Position numbers and translations under genes: made by a program
The notes under the pieces: generated by a model
Told to the model about the DNA's origin: nothing
The model's database searches: none
The model's input: the letters and a program-made list of their open reading frames with translations, nothing else
Assembly: GCA_023432985.1 (NCBI GenBank)
Contig: JAEZEQ010000062.1
Location: 62,001-126,000 of the forward strand
Source: Bacteroidota bacterium
Lineage (GTDB): Bacteria; Bacteroidota; Bacteroidia; CAIKAF01
Reading direction: 5' to 3'
DNA: 64,000 bases
Shown here: positions 18,242 to 26,711 of the stretch, piece after piece
Layout of the letters: every line of letters starts with the position of its first letter
How positions within the stretch are numbered: the first letter of the stretch is position 1

Positions 18242-18739
18242 ATGAACATGAATAAATCATTCTTTACAGTAGGACTTTTACTAACAATTGCACTTACAGC
18301 TTGTGGAAATCAAGCAAAAGAAACAAATCAGGCTGCCAACACTGCGGAAAGTGGCAATGCCATAAGCGCTCCGCAAAGCAATCAGCCTTATCCAAAAACG
18401 GATGCTATGGCTGAAGCCCCCGTGTCTAATCCCACCACGCTTAGCTGGACTAATATGGAACATGATTTTGGTACGGTGAAAAAAGAATCGGCAAGTGATT
18501 ATGTATTTACTTTTAAAAATACCGGTTCAAATCCGCTTATTATCAATTCTGCAAAAGGCTCTTGCGGCTGTACAGTTCCTGAATATCCAAAAGAACCTGT
18601 AATGCCGGGCGCTGAAGGAAAAATTAAGGTAACCTTCTCTGCAGGAACCACAGAAGGCCCAACCGAAAAAACAGTTACCATCGACGCCAATACAGAACCA
18701 AGAACTTCTATATTGAAAATCAGAGCAAACGTGAAATAG
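18242..18739 (+). CDS. DUF1573-domain lipoprotein
   Basis: 165 aa. The lipobox is IALTACGNQ, with the acylated Cys at about residue 21. A roughly 45-residue low-complexity linker follows. The DUF1573 domain (about 65-165) has MEHDFGTVKKES, FKNTGSNPLIINSAKGSCGCTVPEYPK and PGAEGKIKVTF, an immunoglobulin-like fold with the family's CGCT motif. The function of DUF1573 is not established. The gene directly abuts the S41 protease gene, so the two are co-transcribed. Confidence 0.9.
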   Translation: MNMNKSFFTVGLLLTIALTACGNQAKETNQAANTAESGNAISAPQSNQPYPKTDAMAEAPVSNPTTLSWTNMEHDFGTVKKESASDYVFTFKNTGSNPLIINSAKGSCGCTVPEYPKEPVMPGAEGKIKVTFSAGTTEGPTEKTVTIDANTEPRTSILKIRANVK

Positions 18740-18763
18740 GTTTTTCAGAATAAATAAGATAGT

Positions 18764-18798
18764 AAGCCGGAGTATTTATATACTTCGGCTTTTTTTTA
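18764..18798 (+). terminator. Terminator between the DUF1573 gene and murI
   Basis: Arms AAGCCGGAGTA (18764-18774) and TACTTCGGCTT (18781-18791) pair with one G-T. A run of T follows (18791-18797), and the murI stop codon overlaps the end of that run. It probably serves mainly the plus-strand operon. Confidence 0.8.
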
Positions 18799-19551
18799 CT
18801 GCTGATCTAAATACGCTAAAAATCGATCAAAATATCCGCTATTGTCCAAAGTACCGCTTATATAAAATTCGATTTGACCGCTCCCCTCGCCCGGCTCTAT
18901 TAAGGAAATAAGTCTATTGATGGTGCCCTGATTCCCGTCTAAAAGATTTACCGACTCCGGAATAAAACGACGCAATTGATTTTTGAAATAAATAAAATGC
19001 GTACAACCCAAAACCAGTGAATGGTAATTAGACCAATCATAGCCTCCAAGTTTCTCTTCCAAATAAGCATATAATGCATCCGAATCGAATTCAAATCGCT
19101 CGGCAAACATTACCAACTCTTGTAAAGACAACTCATCAACTAAGTCGTCCATTTTTAAATCCCGAATCAAATCCGACAATTTCTGACCTTTTAAGGTAGC
19201 ATCTGTAGCGGTGATTAATATGCGTCCTCCGGAATGTAACTTCCCGGCCAACTTAACAGCCGGCTCCATACCAATAACCGGAATATCGAATTGCTCTCTA
19301 AGCAAATGTATCGCTGCACTGGTAGCCGTATTGCAAGCCAATACAATAGCCTTGCACTCCTTTTCCAACAAAAAATGAACCGCATCTAAAACCAATTGAC
19401 AGACTTGCTCCGTACTCTTGGTTCCATAAGGCGCATGGACACAATCGCCGAAATATATAAAATCCTCATGTGCCAATTGCTGCTTAGCCAGATGTAAGGT
19501 CGTCAAACCGCCCACACCACTATCAAAAAATGCAATCTTCCCTTTGTTCAT
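18796..19551 (-). CDS. murI: Glutamate racemase
   Basis: 251 aa. It supplies D-glutamate for peptidoglycan. The first catalytic Cys is in VLACNTATSAAIH and the second in LVLGCTHFIYF. IAFFDSGVGGLTTLHL at the N-terminus and YFGDCVHAPYGTKS are family signatures. Length is normal. It faces the DUF1573 gene tail-to-tail and is the last gene of the minus-strand series containing rpmE2 and bshC, but a terminator after rpmE2 implies its own promoter, which I cannot place with confidence. Confidence 0.95.
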   Translation of the reverse strand: MNKGKIAFFDSGVGGLTTLHLAKQQLAHEDFIYFGDCVHAPYGTKSTEQVCQLVLDAVHFLLEKECKAIVLACNTATSAAIHLLREQFDIPVIGMEPAVKLAGKLHSGGRILITATDATLKGQKLSDLIRDLKMDDLVDELSLQELVMFAERFEFDSDALYAYLEEKLGGYDWSNYHSLVLGCTHFIYFKNQLRRFIPESVNLLDGNQGTINRLISLIEPGEGSGQIEFYISGTLDNSGYFDRFLAYLDQQ

Positions 19552-19598
19552 CTTATACTATATGGCAACTAATGTATAGTTTTTATCCCGATTTTTTA

Positions 19599-19634
19599 CA
19601 AAAAAAAAGCTGCCTTTACTAAAAAAAGCAGCTT
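19599..19634 (-). terminator. Terminator after rpmE2
   Basis: Inverted repeat AAGCTGC (19607-19613) / GCAGCTT (19628-19634) with a 14-base loop. On the minus strand it is followed by nine T (19600-19608 read as A on plus). It lies 23 bases after the rpmE2 stop. Confidence 0.82.
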
Positions 19635-19657
19635 CAATTATTTCGAATTGGCAATAC

Positions 19658-19915
19658 TTATTTCTTGCCCATATTTTGGTAACGTGTATTGAACTTATCG
19701 ATACGACCTGCTGTATCTACAAGCTTAACTTTTCCGGTATAGAACGGATGTGAAGAACTGGAAATCTCCAATTTATACAATGGATATTCTACTCCATCTT
19801 CATATACAATGGTCTCTTTTGTGTTCACACATGACTTCGTCAAAAACATTTCTTCGTTAGACATGTCTTTGAATACTACAAATCGGTAATTTTCCGGATG
19901 AATATCTTTTTTCAT
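19658..19915 (-). CDS. rpmE2: Ribosomal protein bL31, type B
   Basis: 85 aa from the ATG at 19915. It starts MKKDIHPENYRFVVFKDMSN. An upstream in-frame ATG at 19948 would begin outside the promoter box and is rejected. bL31 binds the 5S rRNA side of the large subunit. The zinc-binding CxxC of the A-type is absent, as expected for type B. SSSHPFYTGKVKLVDTAGRI is the typical C-terminal part. A strong promoter and a terminator frame the gene, so it is a single-gene unit. Confidence 0.95.
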   Translation of the reverse strand: MKKDIHPENYRFVVFKDMSNEEMFLTKSCVNTKETIVYEDGVEYPLYKLEISSSSHPFYTGKVKLVDTAGRIDKFNTRYQNMGKK

Positions 19916-19937
19916 TTCCTTACTATTTTTGGGACTG

Positions 19938-19966
19938 CAAATGTACAACTTTTATTCTTCTTTCAA
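19938..19966 (-). promoter_or_regulatory. Promoter of rpmE2: TTG-N18-TACATTTG
   Basis: TTG (19964-19966, minus strand), an 18-base spacer and TACATTTG (19938-19945) match the Bacteroidota consensus exactly. The distance to the ATG at 19915 is 22 bases. It matches the tRNA-Phe promoter in both elements and spacing. Confidence 0.82.
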
Positions 19967-20000
19967 AATTTTATATCGAAATATTTTCTCTTTTTTCGCA

Positions 20001-21599
20001 TTATTCATATTCATTTTTCCAAAGCAAAAGTTTCAACCTGAAATCGAGGGGATTACAATACTGAATCATTGCGCCCATCCCCTCTTCTCCCAATAAACCC
20101 GATACTTCAAAAACTGAAATATGTCTTTCCTGAAAATTTCCCATAGGAAATACTTCCTCTCTCACTTTTTTTAATTTTCTCAATTCGCCCTCATGGCGCA
20201 TTTTCAGATCGCGCTGCATTCTCAGATCCAATCGCTTCAAAATATTTTCCATTTCTTTCTGTGCGGCCGGAATAAATGCCTGGACCTTCTTGCCCGGATT
20301 GGCCCAAGTTTTCAATGATTCGAATAGCTCCTCCATCTGTTGTTTCCAGGCCTGCCACTCCTCATTTTTCTCACTATTCTTTTCCAACCAATGATTTAGC
20401 AAATGCTCTTCATCCATCCATAAATCGCCCAGGTTCAATGCATGTTCTTCTAAAAAACATAAAGATTCTTCTTTTAGAAACAGGAAATTATCCCTGGGTA
20501 TAAGCACCGGAAAATCGACTTGTGCAGCCTCGAATATCTGTTTCAATTGCAACCAGTACTTCACTTCTGCCGGTCCGCCCACATAGGCAATATTGGGCAA
20601 AATATATTCCTGATAAAGAGGACGCAATACGACGTTCGGACTAAACCTTTCCGGATTGCTATCCAATTCTTTTTCCAATGACTCCGGGGTTAAACGGCGC
20701 TCACCTATCTTATATTCTGTATCCGAAACTTTTTCTATACGCTCCCTGGAGTGTTCGCCCAAATAAAATAAATTGATTTCTCTACCTTGAATTTGTGGGG
20801 TCAATCCCTCTTTTTCCAAAGCCATACTACAGGCTTCCAATGCCGGAAATGAAAATGAATCTCTCAATTCCCTACGCATGATTTCCTTGAACCTACTTTT
20901 CAATTCTTTCCTGTCGGCGTCTATACAAAGTAGTCCGTATTTTCCAAACCATTTATCTACAAATATGCGTGTTGCGTCGGCTATATTGTCTGATTGCGCA
21001 TAGGCTTTTTCCACATCTTTCCACATGGCCGACATTTCCAATTCCGGAAAATCTCTTTTCCATTCTTCAAAAACTCCCTGCGTTACCGAGGCCGGTATAT
21101 GTCCCACAGCTTCTGAATGCGCCCAGGAATAGGCATATTTTTTATCTCTAAAAAAAACATGATTGGCTTCCTCCACATCATGATCTTCCGATGCCATCCA
21201 AAATATGGGGATTATGCGTGCATGGGGATTATTCTTCTGAAGCTCTTGCGCCAATTTTATGGCAGAGGCCATTTTAATTACAAAATAAAGAGGTCCTCCC
21301 GCCAGGCATAATTGATGTCCTGTTGTTATGGTGAAAGTCTGACTATCCGCCAAAGCAGCAATATTCTCTTTCACGGCAGACTGCAATTTTATCCCATTAT
21401 ATTGAACCTTAAGTACAGATTGTAAAATCTCCCTGGCTTCTGCATCAAATCTTCTGTTGCTCATTGCTTCCTGCAAACCATCCATGTTCGATGGATAAGA
21501 AATAAATGCAGAAAATGCAGAATTCTTATCCGATAAGGAGGCCAAAGGAGCTGCTAATAATGATATATGCTCACTAATTGATAAACGTACTTTTACCAT
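20001..21599 (-). CDS. bshC: Bacillithiol biosynthesis cysteine-adding enzyme
   Basis: 532 aa, the usual BshC length. It adds cysteine to GlcN-malate to make the thiol bacillithiol. FTITTGHQLCLAGGPLYFVIK near residue 95 is the family's HxGH-like nucleotide-binding signature. IIPIFWMASEDHDVEEANH and YVGGPAEVKYWLQLK are also conserved, and a coiled-coil segment precedes the C-terminus (ILKRLDLRMQRDLKMRHEG). bshA and bshB are not in the window. The gene is downstream of the pseudouridine synthase gene by 18 bases. Confidence 0.93.
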   Translation of the reverse strand: MVKVRLSISEHISLLAAPLASLSDKNSAFSAFISYPSNMDGLQEAMSNRRFDAEAREILQSVLKVQYNGIKLQSAVKENIAALADSQTFTITTGHQLCLAGGPLYFVIKMASAIKLAQELQKNNPHARIIPIFWMASEDHDVEEANHVFFRDKKYAYSWAHSEAVGHIPASVTQGVFEEWKRDFPELEMSAMWKDVEKAYAQSDNIADATRIFVDKWFGKYGLLCIDADRKELKSRFKEIMRRELRDSFSFPALEACSMALEKEGLTPQIQGREINLFYLGEHSRERIEKVSDTEYKIGERRLTPESLEKELDSNPERFSPNVVLRPLYQEYILPNIAYVGGPAEVKYWLQLKQIFEAAQVDFPVLIPRDNFLFLKEESLCFLEEHALNLGDLWMDEEHLLNHWLEKNSEKNEEWQAWKQQMEELFESLKTWANPGKKVQAFIPAAQKEMENILKRLDLRMQRDLKMRHEGELRKLKKVREEVFPMGNFQERHISVFEVSGLLGEEGMGAMIQYCNPLDFRLKLLLWKNEYE

Positions 21600-21617
21600 A
21601 TCTCAAAGTAACACATT

Positions 21618-22358
21618 TTACTTAAATAGTGCCTTATACTCATCCTTCCAAATGGGTGCTTTTAACCCTATTTTAAGAAAGATGTCTTCGAAATAATCGG
21701 GCAAAGGGGCTTCCACCAAAATACGCTCTTTGCTATGGGGATGATCAAACTCTATTCTCCATGCATGCAATAACATATTTTGCAATCCGAATTCCGTTTT
21801 AAACATTTTATTATGCTTGCATTCTCCATGTTTCAAATCCCCGATTATATAATGCCTTAAATGTGCCAAATGCCGGCGAATCTGATGCATACGTCCACTC
21901 AATGGTTTTATCAAGGCTATGCTGTATCTGCTTTGCGGGTAGCGGCTTACAAAAATTGGAATTTCGGTTTGATCCAGGCAAGCAAAAAGGGTCTGTGCTT
22001 CCTGCCATTTCCCATTTTCTTTTTTTAGTGGAGAATCTATTTTTCCTGATGCGGGCAAATAGCCTCTAACGAGACAGGTATAAAATTTTTCGCTTTTCGG
22101 GTTGCGTATCTGTTCCTGCAGCAATGCATCGCTTTCTTTCTGTAAGCCACAAACCAATACGCCTGAAGTTTTGCGGTCGAGTCGGTGTGCGGGGTAGACT
22201 TTCGTGCCCAGTTGATTGCGTAATTTTTGGACCAAAAACTCATTTTCTTCCTCGGCAATTCGCGTTTTATGCACCAATAATCCGGCCGGTTTATTCACCA
22301 CAACCAAATACTCATCCTGATACAAAACAGGAATTTGATCCGAATCTTTTTCCATCAT
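21618..22358 (-). CDS. RluA/TruC-type pseudouridine synthase
   Basis: 246 aa. It isomerises specific uridines in tRNA or rRNA. The catalytic Asp lies in YPAHRLDRKTSGVLV (about residue 61). VVNKPAGLLVHK at the start and KPLSGRMHQIRRHLAHL are the other family motifs. No S4 domain precedes the catalytic domain and the size fits the TruC (tRNA U65) branch, which is the likely but unproven target. Its ATG overlaps the purT stop by four bases. Confidence 0.87.
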   Translation of the reverse strand: MMEKDSDQIPVLYQDEYLVVVNKPAGLLVHKTRIAEEENEFLVQKLRNQLGTKVYPAHRLDRKTSGVLVCGLQKESDALLQEQIRNPKSEKFYTCLVRGYLPASGKIDSPLKKENGKWQEAQTLFACLDQTEIPIFVSRYPQSRYSIALIKPLSGRMHQIRRHLAHLRHYIIGDLKHGECKHNKMFKTEFGLQNMLLHAWRIEFDHPHSKERILVEAPLPDYFEDIFLKIGLKAPIWKDEYKALFK

Positions 22359-23527
22359 AGCAATTTCACTTCCGAAGCCAGTCGCACCGCTTTATCTCTC
22401 AAGGCATCCATATCTGCATCCAATTGGTCGTAACACAATACCACCCCCATGCGTCTATAAGGTCTTTGTACGGGTTTACCAAACAAACGTATATCGGTTC
22501 CCATTTCCTGCAATACTTTTTCCACGCCCGAGAATTGGGGGAAGTTTTGGCTTTCTTTTTGGGCTAAAATCACCGCACTTACTCCGCTTTTTTGCAATTC
22601 GATTTGTGGCACAGGCAAGCCCAACAAGGCCCGGCTATGCAATTCGAATTCGCTCAAATTTTGTGTATTGGCCAGGGTTACCATGCCTGTATCATGCGGT
22701 CTGGGCGATAATTCGGAGAAATACACCTCATTTTTTCCAATAAAAAATTCCACTCCCCAGATACCGGCGCCACCTAAGGCATGGGTGATTTTTTCGGCCA
22801 TATCTTGTGCTTGTTCCAATATAGAAGCTTCAATTTGGCAAGGTTGCCAGCTTTGTTGATAATCGCCTCTTTCCTGAAGGTGCCCAATGGGCGCACAAAA
22901 CAAGGTTTTTCCACTTTTTTGTGTCAACGTAAGCAGGGTAATTTCCGACTCAAAATGCACAAAAGCTTCTACAATCACCTCGTCAATTTTTCCTCTTTTT
23001 CCTTCCATAGCATATTGCCAGGCTTTAGGCACATCACCGGGGCCGTATAATACACTTTGTCCTTTTCCACTGCTGCTCATCAAAGGTTTCACCACACAGG
23101 GATATCCGAGTTGGTCCGCAGCTTCCTGCAATAATTCCAGCGAGGTAGCATAGCGATAATCGGCCGTTTTAATTCCCAATTCTTTCGCTGCCAAATCGCG
23201 GATTAATTTGCGATTCATGGTATAATTTGCAGCTTTTGCGCTAGGCACAACCTGTATACCTTCGGCTTCGAATGCATAAAAAGCCTCGGTATAAATGGCT
23301 TCGATTTCGGGCACGATGATATCGGGTTTATGCTTATCCACAGCGGCCTTCAAGGCTTCAGGGTCGAGCATATCGAACACTTCGAAATCATGTGCTACTT
23401 GCATGGCCGGAGCACCTGCATAAGAATCGGCGGCTATAACATATTGACCCAAACGTTGAAGTGCAATCACCACTTCTTTTCCCAATTCTCCGCTTCCCAG
23501 GAGCAGAATTTTTTTTCTCTCAGCCAT
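22355..23527 (-). CDS. purT: Formate-dependent phosphoribosylglycinamide formyltransferase
   Basis: 390 aa. It makes formyl-GAR in purine synthesis directly from formate and ATP, an alternative to PurN. ATP-grasp features: LLLGSGELGKEVVIALQRLG at the N-terminus, VVKPLMSSSGKGQSVLYGP, EFFIGKNEVYFSELSPRPHDTGMVT and, near the end, RLFGKPVQRPYRRMGVVL. The overlap of its stop with the next gene's start indicates an operon with the glycosyltransferase upstream and the pseudouridine synthase downstream. Confidence 0.95.
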   Translation of the reverse strand: MAERKKILLLGSGELGKEVVIALQRLGQYVIAADSYAGAPAMQVAHDFEVFDMLDPEALKAAVDKHKPDIIVPEIEAIYTEAFYAFEAEGIQVVPSAKAANYTMNRKLIRDLAAKELGIKTADYRYATSLELLQEAADQLGYPCVVKPLMSSSGKGQSVLYGPGDVPKAWQYAMEGKRGKIDEVIVEAFVHFESEITLLTLTQKSGKTLFCAPIGHLQERGDYQQSWQPCQIEASILEQAQDMAEKITHALGGAGIWGVEFFIGKNEVYFSELSPRPHDTGMVTLANTQNLSEFELHSRALLGLPVPQIELQKSGVSAVILAQKESQNFPQFSGVEKVLQEMGTDIRLFGKPVQRPYRRMGVVLCYDQLDADMDALRDKAVRLASEVKLL

Positions 23528-23531
23528 TGTT

Positions 23532-24299
23532 TTATTTTATTTTCATGCGTGCATACTGACGTATCTTGGCATATTTTATCATGCTCGAATAGGCCGAAAG
23601 GGAGCAGATTAAAAATCCCGTATATCCGTCTAAAAAACCGCGTTTAATGATATAGGTATGGAAAAATTTCCACCAAAAACCGAATATCACCCGGGCAATC
23701 GAACAATCTCTTCCCTTATCTACCGCAACCCGGGCTGCGATTTCGGTAAATTTTTCAATTTGCTTTATATGCTCCGAAATCGTATAGTAACTATAGTGTA
23801 AAATATCTCCTTTTAGTTTTCCATAAAGCTCTTTAGAATCGGAATATTCCCATTTATCATGTGGATTTTCTCCGCCCCATTTTCCACTGCGTTTATCCCA
23901 TAAACGGGCTTTGGTATCGGGATACCAGTTGGAATGTCTTACCCATTTTCCGCAATAGTTGGTGAGCCTGTTCATGCGATAGGCTCTGAATTGAGGATCA
24001 GCTAAGACTTTTCGTATATCTTGTTTTAAGGTGGCGCTTAAGGCCTCATCGGCATCCAAACTCAATACCCAATTATGTGTGGCCAGATTTGCTGCCCTAT
24101 TCTTTTGTTCAATATGACCCAAAAATGGCTGAGATATAAAACGTACATTGTAATCGGCGCATATAGATTCAGTGGCATCGGTCGACAAAGAATCCAATAC
24201 CAGAATCTCGTCTGCCAAATCTTTAACCGATTCCAGACATCGACCTATATTTCTTTCCTCATTAAACGTAATGATAACAACCGATAACTTTTCTATCAT
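23532..24299 (-). CDS. Family 2 glycosyltransferase (LPS core type)
   Basis: 255 aa from the ATG at 24299. An earlier in-frame start would add 14 residues but lies near the promoter box, so it is rejected. The GT-A fold shows LSVVIITFNEERNIGRCLES, DEILVLDSLSTDATESI, and the DxD-type metal site SLDADEALS. WVRHSNWYPDTKARLW and KWEYSDSKELYGKLKGDILHYSY resemble KdtX/WaaE-type core glucosyltransferases. The donor and acceptor are not determinable. It has no membrane anchor except a hydrophobic patch near residue 215. Confidence 0.87.
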   Translation of the reverse strand: MIEKLSVVIITFNEERNIGRCLESVKDLADEILVLDSLSTDATESICADYNVRFISQPFLGHIEQKNRAANLATHNWVLSLDADEALSATLKQDIRKVLADPQFRAYRMNRLTNYCGKWVRHSNWYPDTKARLWDKRSGKWGGENPHDKWEYSDSKELYGKLKGDILHYSYYTISEHIKQIEKFTEIAARVAVDKGRDCSIARVIFGFWWKFFHTYIIKRGFLDGYTGFLICSLSAYSSMIKYAKIRQYARMKIK

Positions 24300-24330
24300 A
24301 TGAACATAAAAAGAAATGGAAAAAATGCCT

Positions 24331-24348
24331 TTTCTTTGCACGAAGATA
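24331..24348. promoter_or_regulatory. Divergent, overlapping promoter boxes (glycosyltransferase / marC)
   Basis: On the minus strand TATCTTCG (24341-24348) lies 41 bases before the glycosyltransferase ATG. On the plus strand TTTCTTTG (24331-24338, one mismatch to TAnnTTTG) lies 27 bases before marC. If both are used, polymerases would occupy overlapping DNA. Neither has a convincing TTG partner. Confidence 0.35.
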
Positions 24349-24365
24349 AAAATACCAAATAAAAG

Positions 24366-25013
24366 ATGGATGAATATTTAAAATTCGCGATCTACTGTTT
24401 CACGACCTTCATCACCATAATGAATCCCCTCAGCATTATGCCGGTTTTCTTAACCATGACCGGAACGCTGAATCATCAAGCGGCGAGGAATACAGCCATA
24501 CGTGCGGTTATTACCGCATTTGTAACCCTGGTTTTATTTGCATTTTTAGGGGAAGCTATTTTTAAATTTTTTCAAATTACTACGAACGGATTGAAAATTG
24601 TGGGTGGAATTATTTTCTTTTTAATGGGTATGGATATGCTGCAAGCCCGACTTTCGGCATTAAAACTCAGAAAAGAAGAAGTGAAAGCCTATGTGAAAGA
24701 TATTTCCATTACCCCTTTGGGCATACCTATGATTACCGGTCCGGGAGCCATTACCAATGCCATTATTTTGATGGACGGTGCAGAAAGCATTCCCCTGAAA
24801 GTTATCCTCTTTAGTGTAATTACGCTGATTTGTCTCATCACGCTGGTTGTACTTATAGGCAGTCGTAAAATCATGGGATTTCTTGGTGAAACCGGGAATA
24901 TGGTTATGATGCGTATAATGGGACTGATTGTAATGGTGGTAGCGGTAGAATTATTTTTCTCGGGACTGACACCTATATTACGCCAAATCCTTCTTATTAG
25001 TCCTCCTTTATAA
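24366..25013 (+). CDS. MarC-family integral membrane protein
   Basis: 215 aa with six predicted membrane segments. Family signatures are IMNPLSIMPVFLTMT in the first segment and TPLGIPMITGPGAITNAIIL in the fourth, both with the conserved Pro and Gly residues of the MarC fold. It was once thought to be an antibiotic-resistance exporter, but its substrate is unknown. The threonine synthase-like gene starts 4 bases after its stop. Confidence 0.92.
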   Translation: MDEYLKFAIYCFTTFITIMNPLSIMPVFLTMTGTLNHQAARNTAIRAVITAFVTLVLFAFLGEAIFKFFQITTNGLKIVGGIIFFLMGMDMLQARLSALKLRKEEVKAYVKDISITPLGIPMITGPGAITNAIILMDGAESIPLKVILFSVITLICLITLVVLIGSRKIMGFLGETGNMVMMRIMGLIVMVVAVELFFSGLTPILRQILLISPPL

Positions 25014-25017
25014 TATC

Positions 25018-26073
25018 ATGTTGTATATACAAAACAGCAAAATAGAAGTAGACGAAAAAGCCTGGTGCGGGCCTCAAGGCGAATTACTGGCCTTGATTCA
25101 GCCAACCGTAGCCGATCCCATATCCATTCGCAAAGATTTACAAGGCATGTGGCGCTATTTGCCTTTTTTGCCTTTAAAGCGGGAAGAAAATATTGTATCC
25201 ATGGGCGAAGGAATGACTCCGCTTATTTCCTTACAACATGCCGGGAAAAAGCTATATGCCAAACTTGAGTTTTTATTTCCAAGCGGCAGTTTTAAAGATC
25301 GTGGAGCAAGTTTTCTGATGAGCAAACTGAAGGAATTGGGCATAGATGAAATTGTAGAAGACAGCAGTGGAAATGCAGGTTCGGCCATGGCAGCTTATGC
25401 CGCAATAGCCGGAATAAAATGCCATATCGTAGTTCCGAATAACTGCGATGAAGCGAAAATCAGACAAATGCAACAGTATGGCGCACAAATAATACAAGTA
25501 GCCGGAAATAGACAAATGGCTTCGGATAAAGCGAGAGAATTAGCCGCCCGATTTTACCATGCCGGTCATGCCATCAATCCCTGGTTCTTTATGGGTACTA
25601 TGACCTTTGCATTCGAAATATGGGAACAAAATGCCATACCCGAAGAAATTATTTTTCCCACCGGAAACGGGACGCTGATTCTGGGTGCATATTTAGGATT
25701 TAAATTACTGAAAGAAAAAGGGCTCATTTCTGAGCTTCCACGGCTGAGTATAGCTCAATCTGACGCTTGTGCGCCTTTGTTTTACCGTTTCAAAAAAATG
25801 GAATTCCCGGGCTCAACGCAAGGATTGGCTAAAGGTATTTTGGTCGAAAATCCGGTTCGCGCCGAAGAAATATTAGAGGCTGTCCGACTTAGTAATGGAC
25901 ATATATATACCTGTACCGAAAAAGAAATTCTGGATGCCGGTCTGTCCCTTGCACAAAAAGGATTGTATGTAGAGTACAGTTCAGCCGCGGCCTATGCCGT
26001 TTTGCATCAAAGTAAGACCGAGCATATACTGATTCCATTAACGGGCAGCGGATTGAAAAATAATCCCCTTTAA
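25018..26073 (+). CDS. thrC: Threonine synthase-like PLP enzyme
   Basis: 351 aa. It is a fold-type II PLP enzyme, with the Schiff-base Lys in FPSGSFKDRGAS and the cofactor-phosphate loop region in EDSSGNAGSAMAAYAA. GEGMTPLISLQHAG marks the substrate end, and the conserved PTGNGTLILGAYLGFKLL resembles ThrC. Threonine synthase converts O-phosphohomoserine to threonine. The length suits the short bacterial form. No other thr genes are adjacent, so a related beta-replacement activity remains possible. Confidence 0.72.
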   Translation: MLYIQNSKIEVDEKAWCGPQGELLALIQPTVADPISIRKDLQGMWRYLPFLPLKREENIVSMGEGMTPLISLQHAGKKLYAKLEFLFPSGSFKDRGASFLMSKLKELGIDEIVEDSSGNAGSAMAAYAAIAGIKCHIVVPNNCDEAKIRQMQQYGAQIIQVAGNRQMASDKARELAARFYHAGHAINPWFFMGTMTFAFEIWEQNAIPEEIIFPTGNGTLILGAYLGFKLLKEKGLISELPRLSIAQSDACAPLFYRFKKMEFPGSTQGLAKGILVENPVRAEEILEAVRLSNGHIYTCTEKEILDAGLSLAQKGLYVEYSSAAAYAVLHQSKTEHILIPLTGSGLKNNPL

Positions 26074-26089
26074 TTCCCATATTTTTTGA

Positions 26090-26629
26090 AAAAAAAATGG
26101 GAATCTGCCTAACAAAATCAAATTCTACACCATCTCTTTGAAATCGGCCAAAGCGGCCTTTTATCCCAATATCAATATATCGGCCGGCATGGGATTTAAT
26201 GCTTTTAATCCGTCTCTTCTTTTTAACCCGGCTTCTTTGGCATATTCGGTGATTGGAAATTTGTTTGCTCCATTGGTCAATATGAGTGCGCTCAAAGCTC
26301 AATTCCACACAGCCAAAGCTCAGCAAATAAGCGCTATGCATCAATATCAAAAAAGTATATTACAAGGATATACAGATGTGGTAAACATCTTAAATCAACA
26401 AGAGAATTTATTAAAAATTCAAGAATTAAAACAAGAACAAAAATCCGTACTAAATGAGTCGGTAACCACGGCAGATGAATTGTTTAGAAATGGGAAAGCT
26501 GCGTATTTAGAAATTTTATTCAGTCAGCAAAATGCCTTAAAAACCGAAATCGAACTTTTAGAAATCAATAAACGCGTTAAACAAACGCGGATTAATTTGT
26601 ATAAAGCCATAGGGGGCGGCTGGAACTGA
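26090..26629 (+). pseudogene. 5'-truncated TolC/OprM-type outer-membrane efflux gene remnant
   Basis: About 165 codons encode the C-terminal third of an outer-membrane factor of the CusC/OprM group: SAKAAFYPNINISAGMGF, FAPLVNMSALKAQFHTA, LQGYTDVVNILNQQENL and the terminal NLYKAIGGGWN are characteristic. A TGA at 26087-26089 closes the frame upstream, no ATG precedes the homology, and the threonine synthase-like gene ends at 26073. The N-terminal two-thirds (about 300 residues with the signal peptide and first barrel half) are absent. The inner-membrane pump and adaptor genes are absent too. This looks like a deletion relic. Confidence 0.85.
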
Positions 26630-26640
26630 TAAAATCAGTA

Positions 26641-26692
26641 TAAAAAAAATCCGATGTAATTCAGGTTATAAAGCTTGAAATACATCGGATTT
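26641..26692 (-). terminator. Terminator after clpB
   Basis: A perfect 12-bp inverted repeat, AAATCCGATGTA (26647-26658) and TACATCGGATTT (26681-26692), has a 22-base loop. On the minus strand it runs into a T tract (26642-26649). It sits 20 bases after the clpB stop. Confidence 0.82.
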
Positions 26693-26711
26693 ATATTTTA
26701 AAAAACTTCAA

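Noticed and set aside
19916..19948. 11-residue N-terminal extension of rpmE2
   Set aside because: It would place the start inside the promoter box at 19938-19945, and bL31 proteins begin at MKKDIHP.
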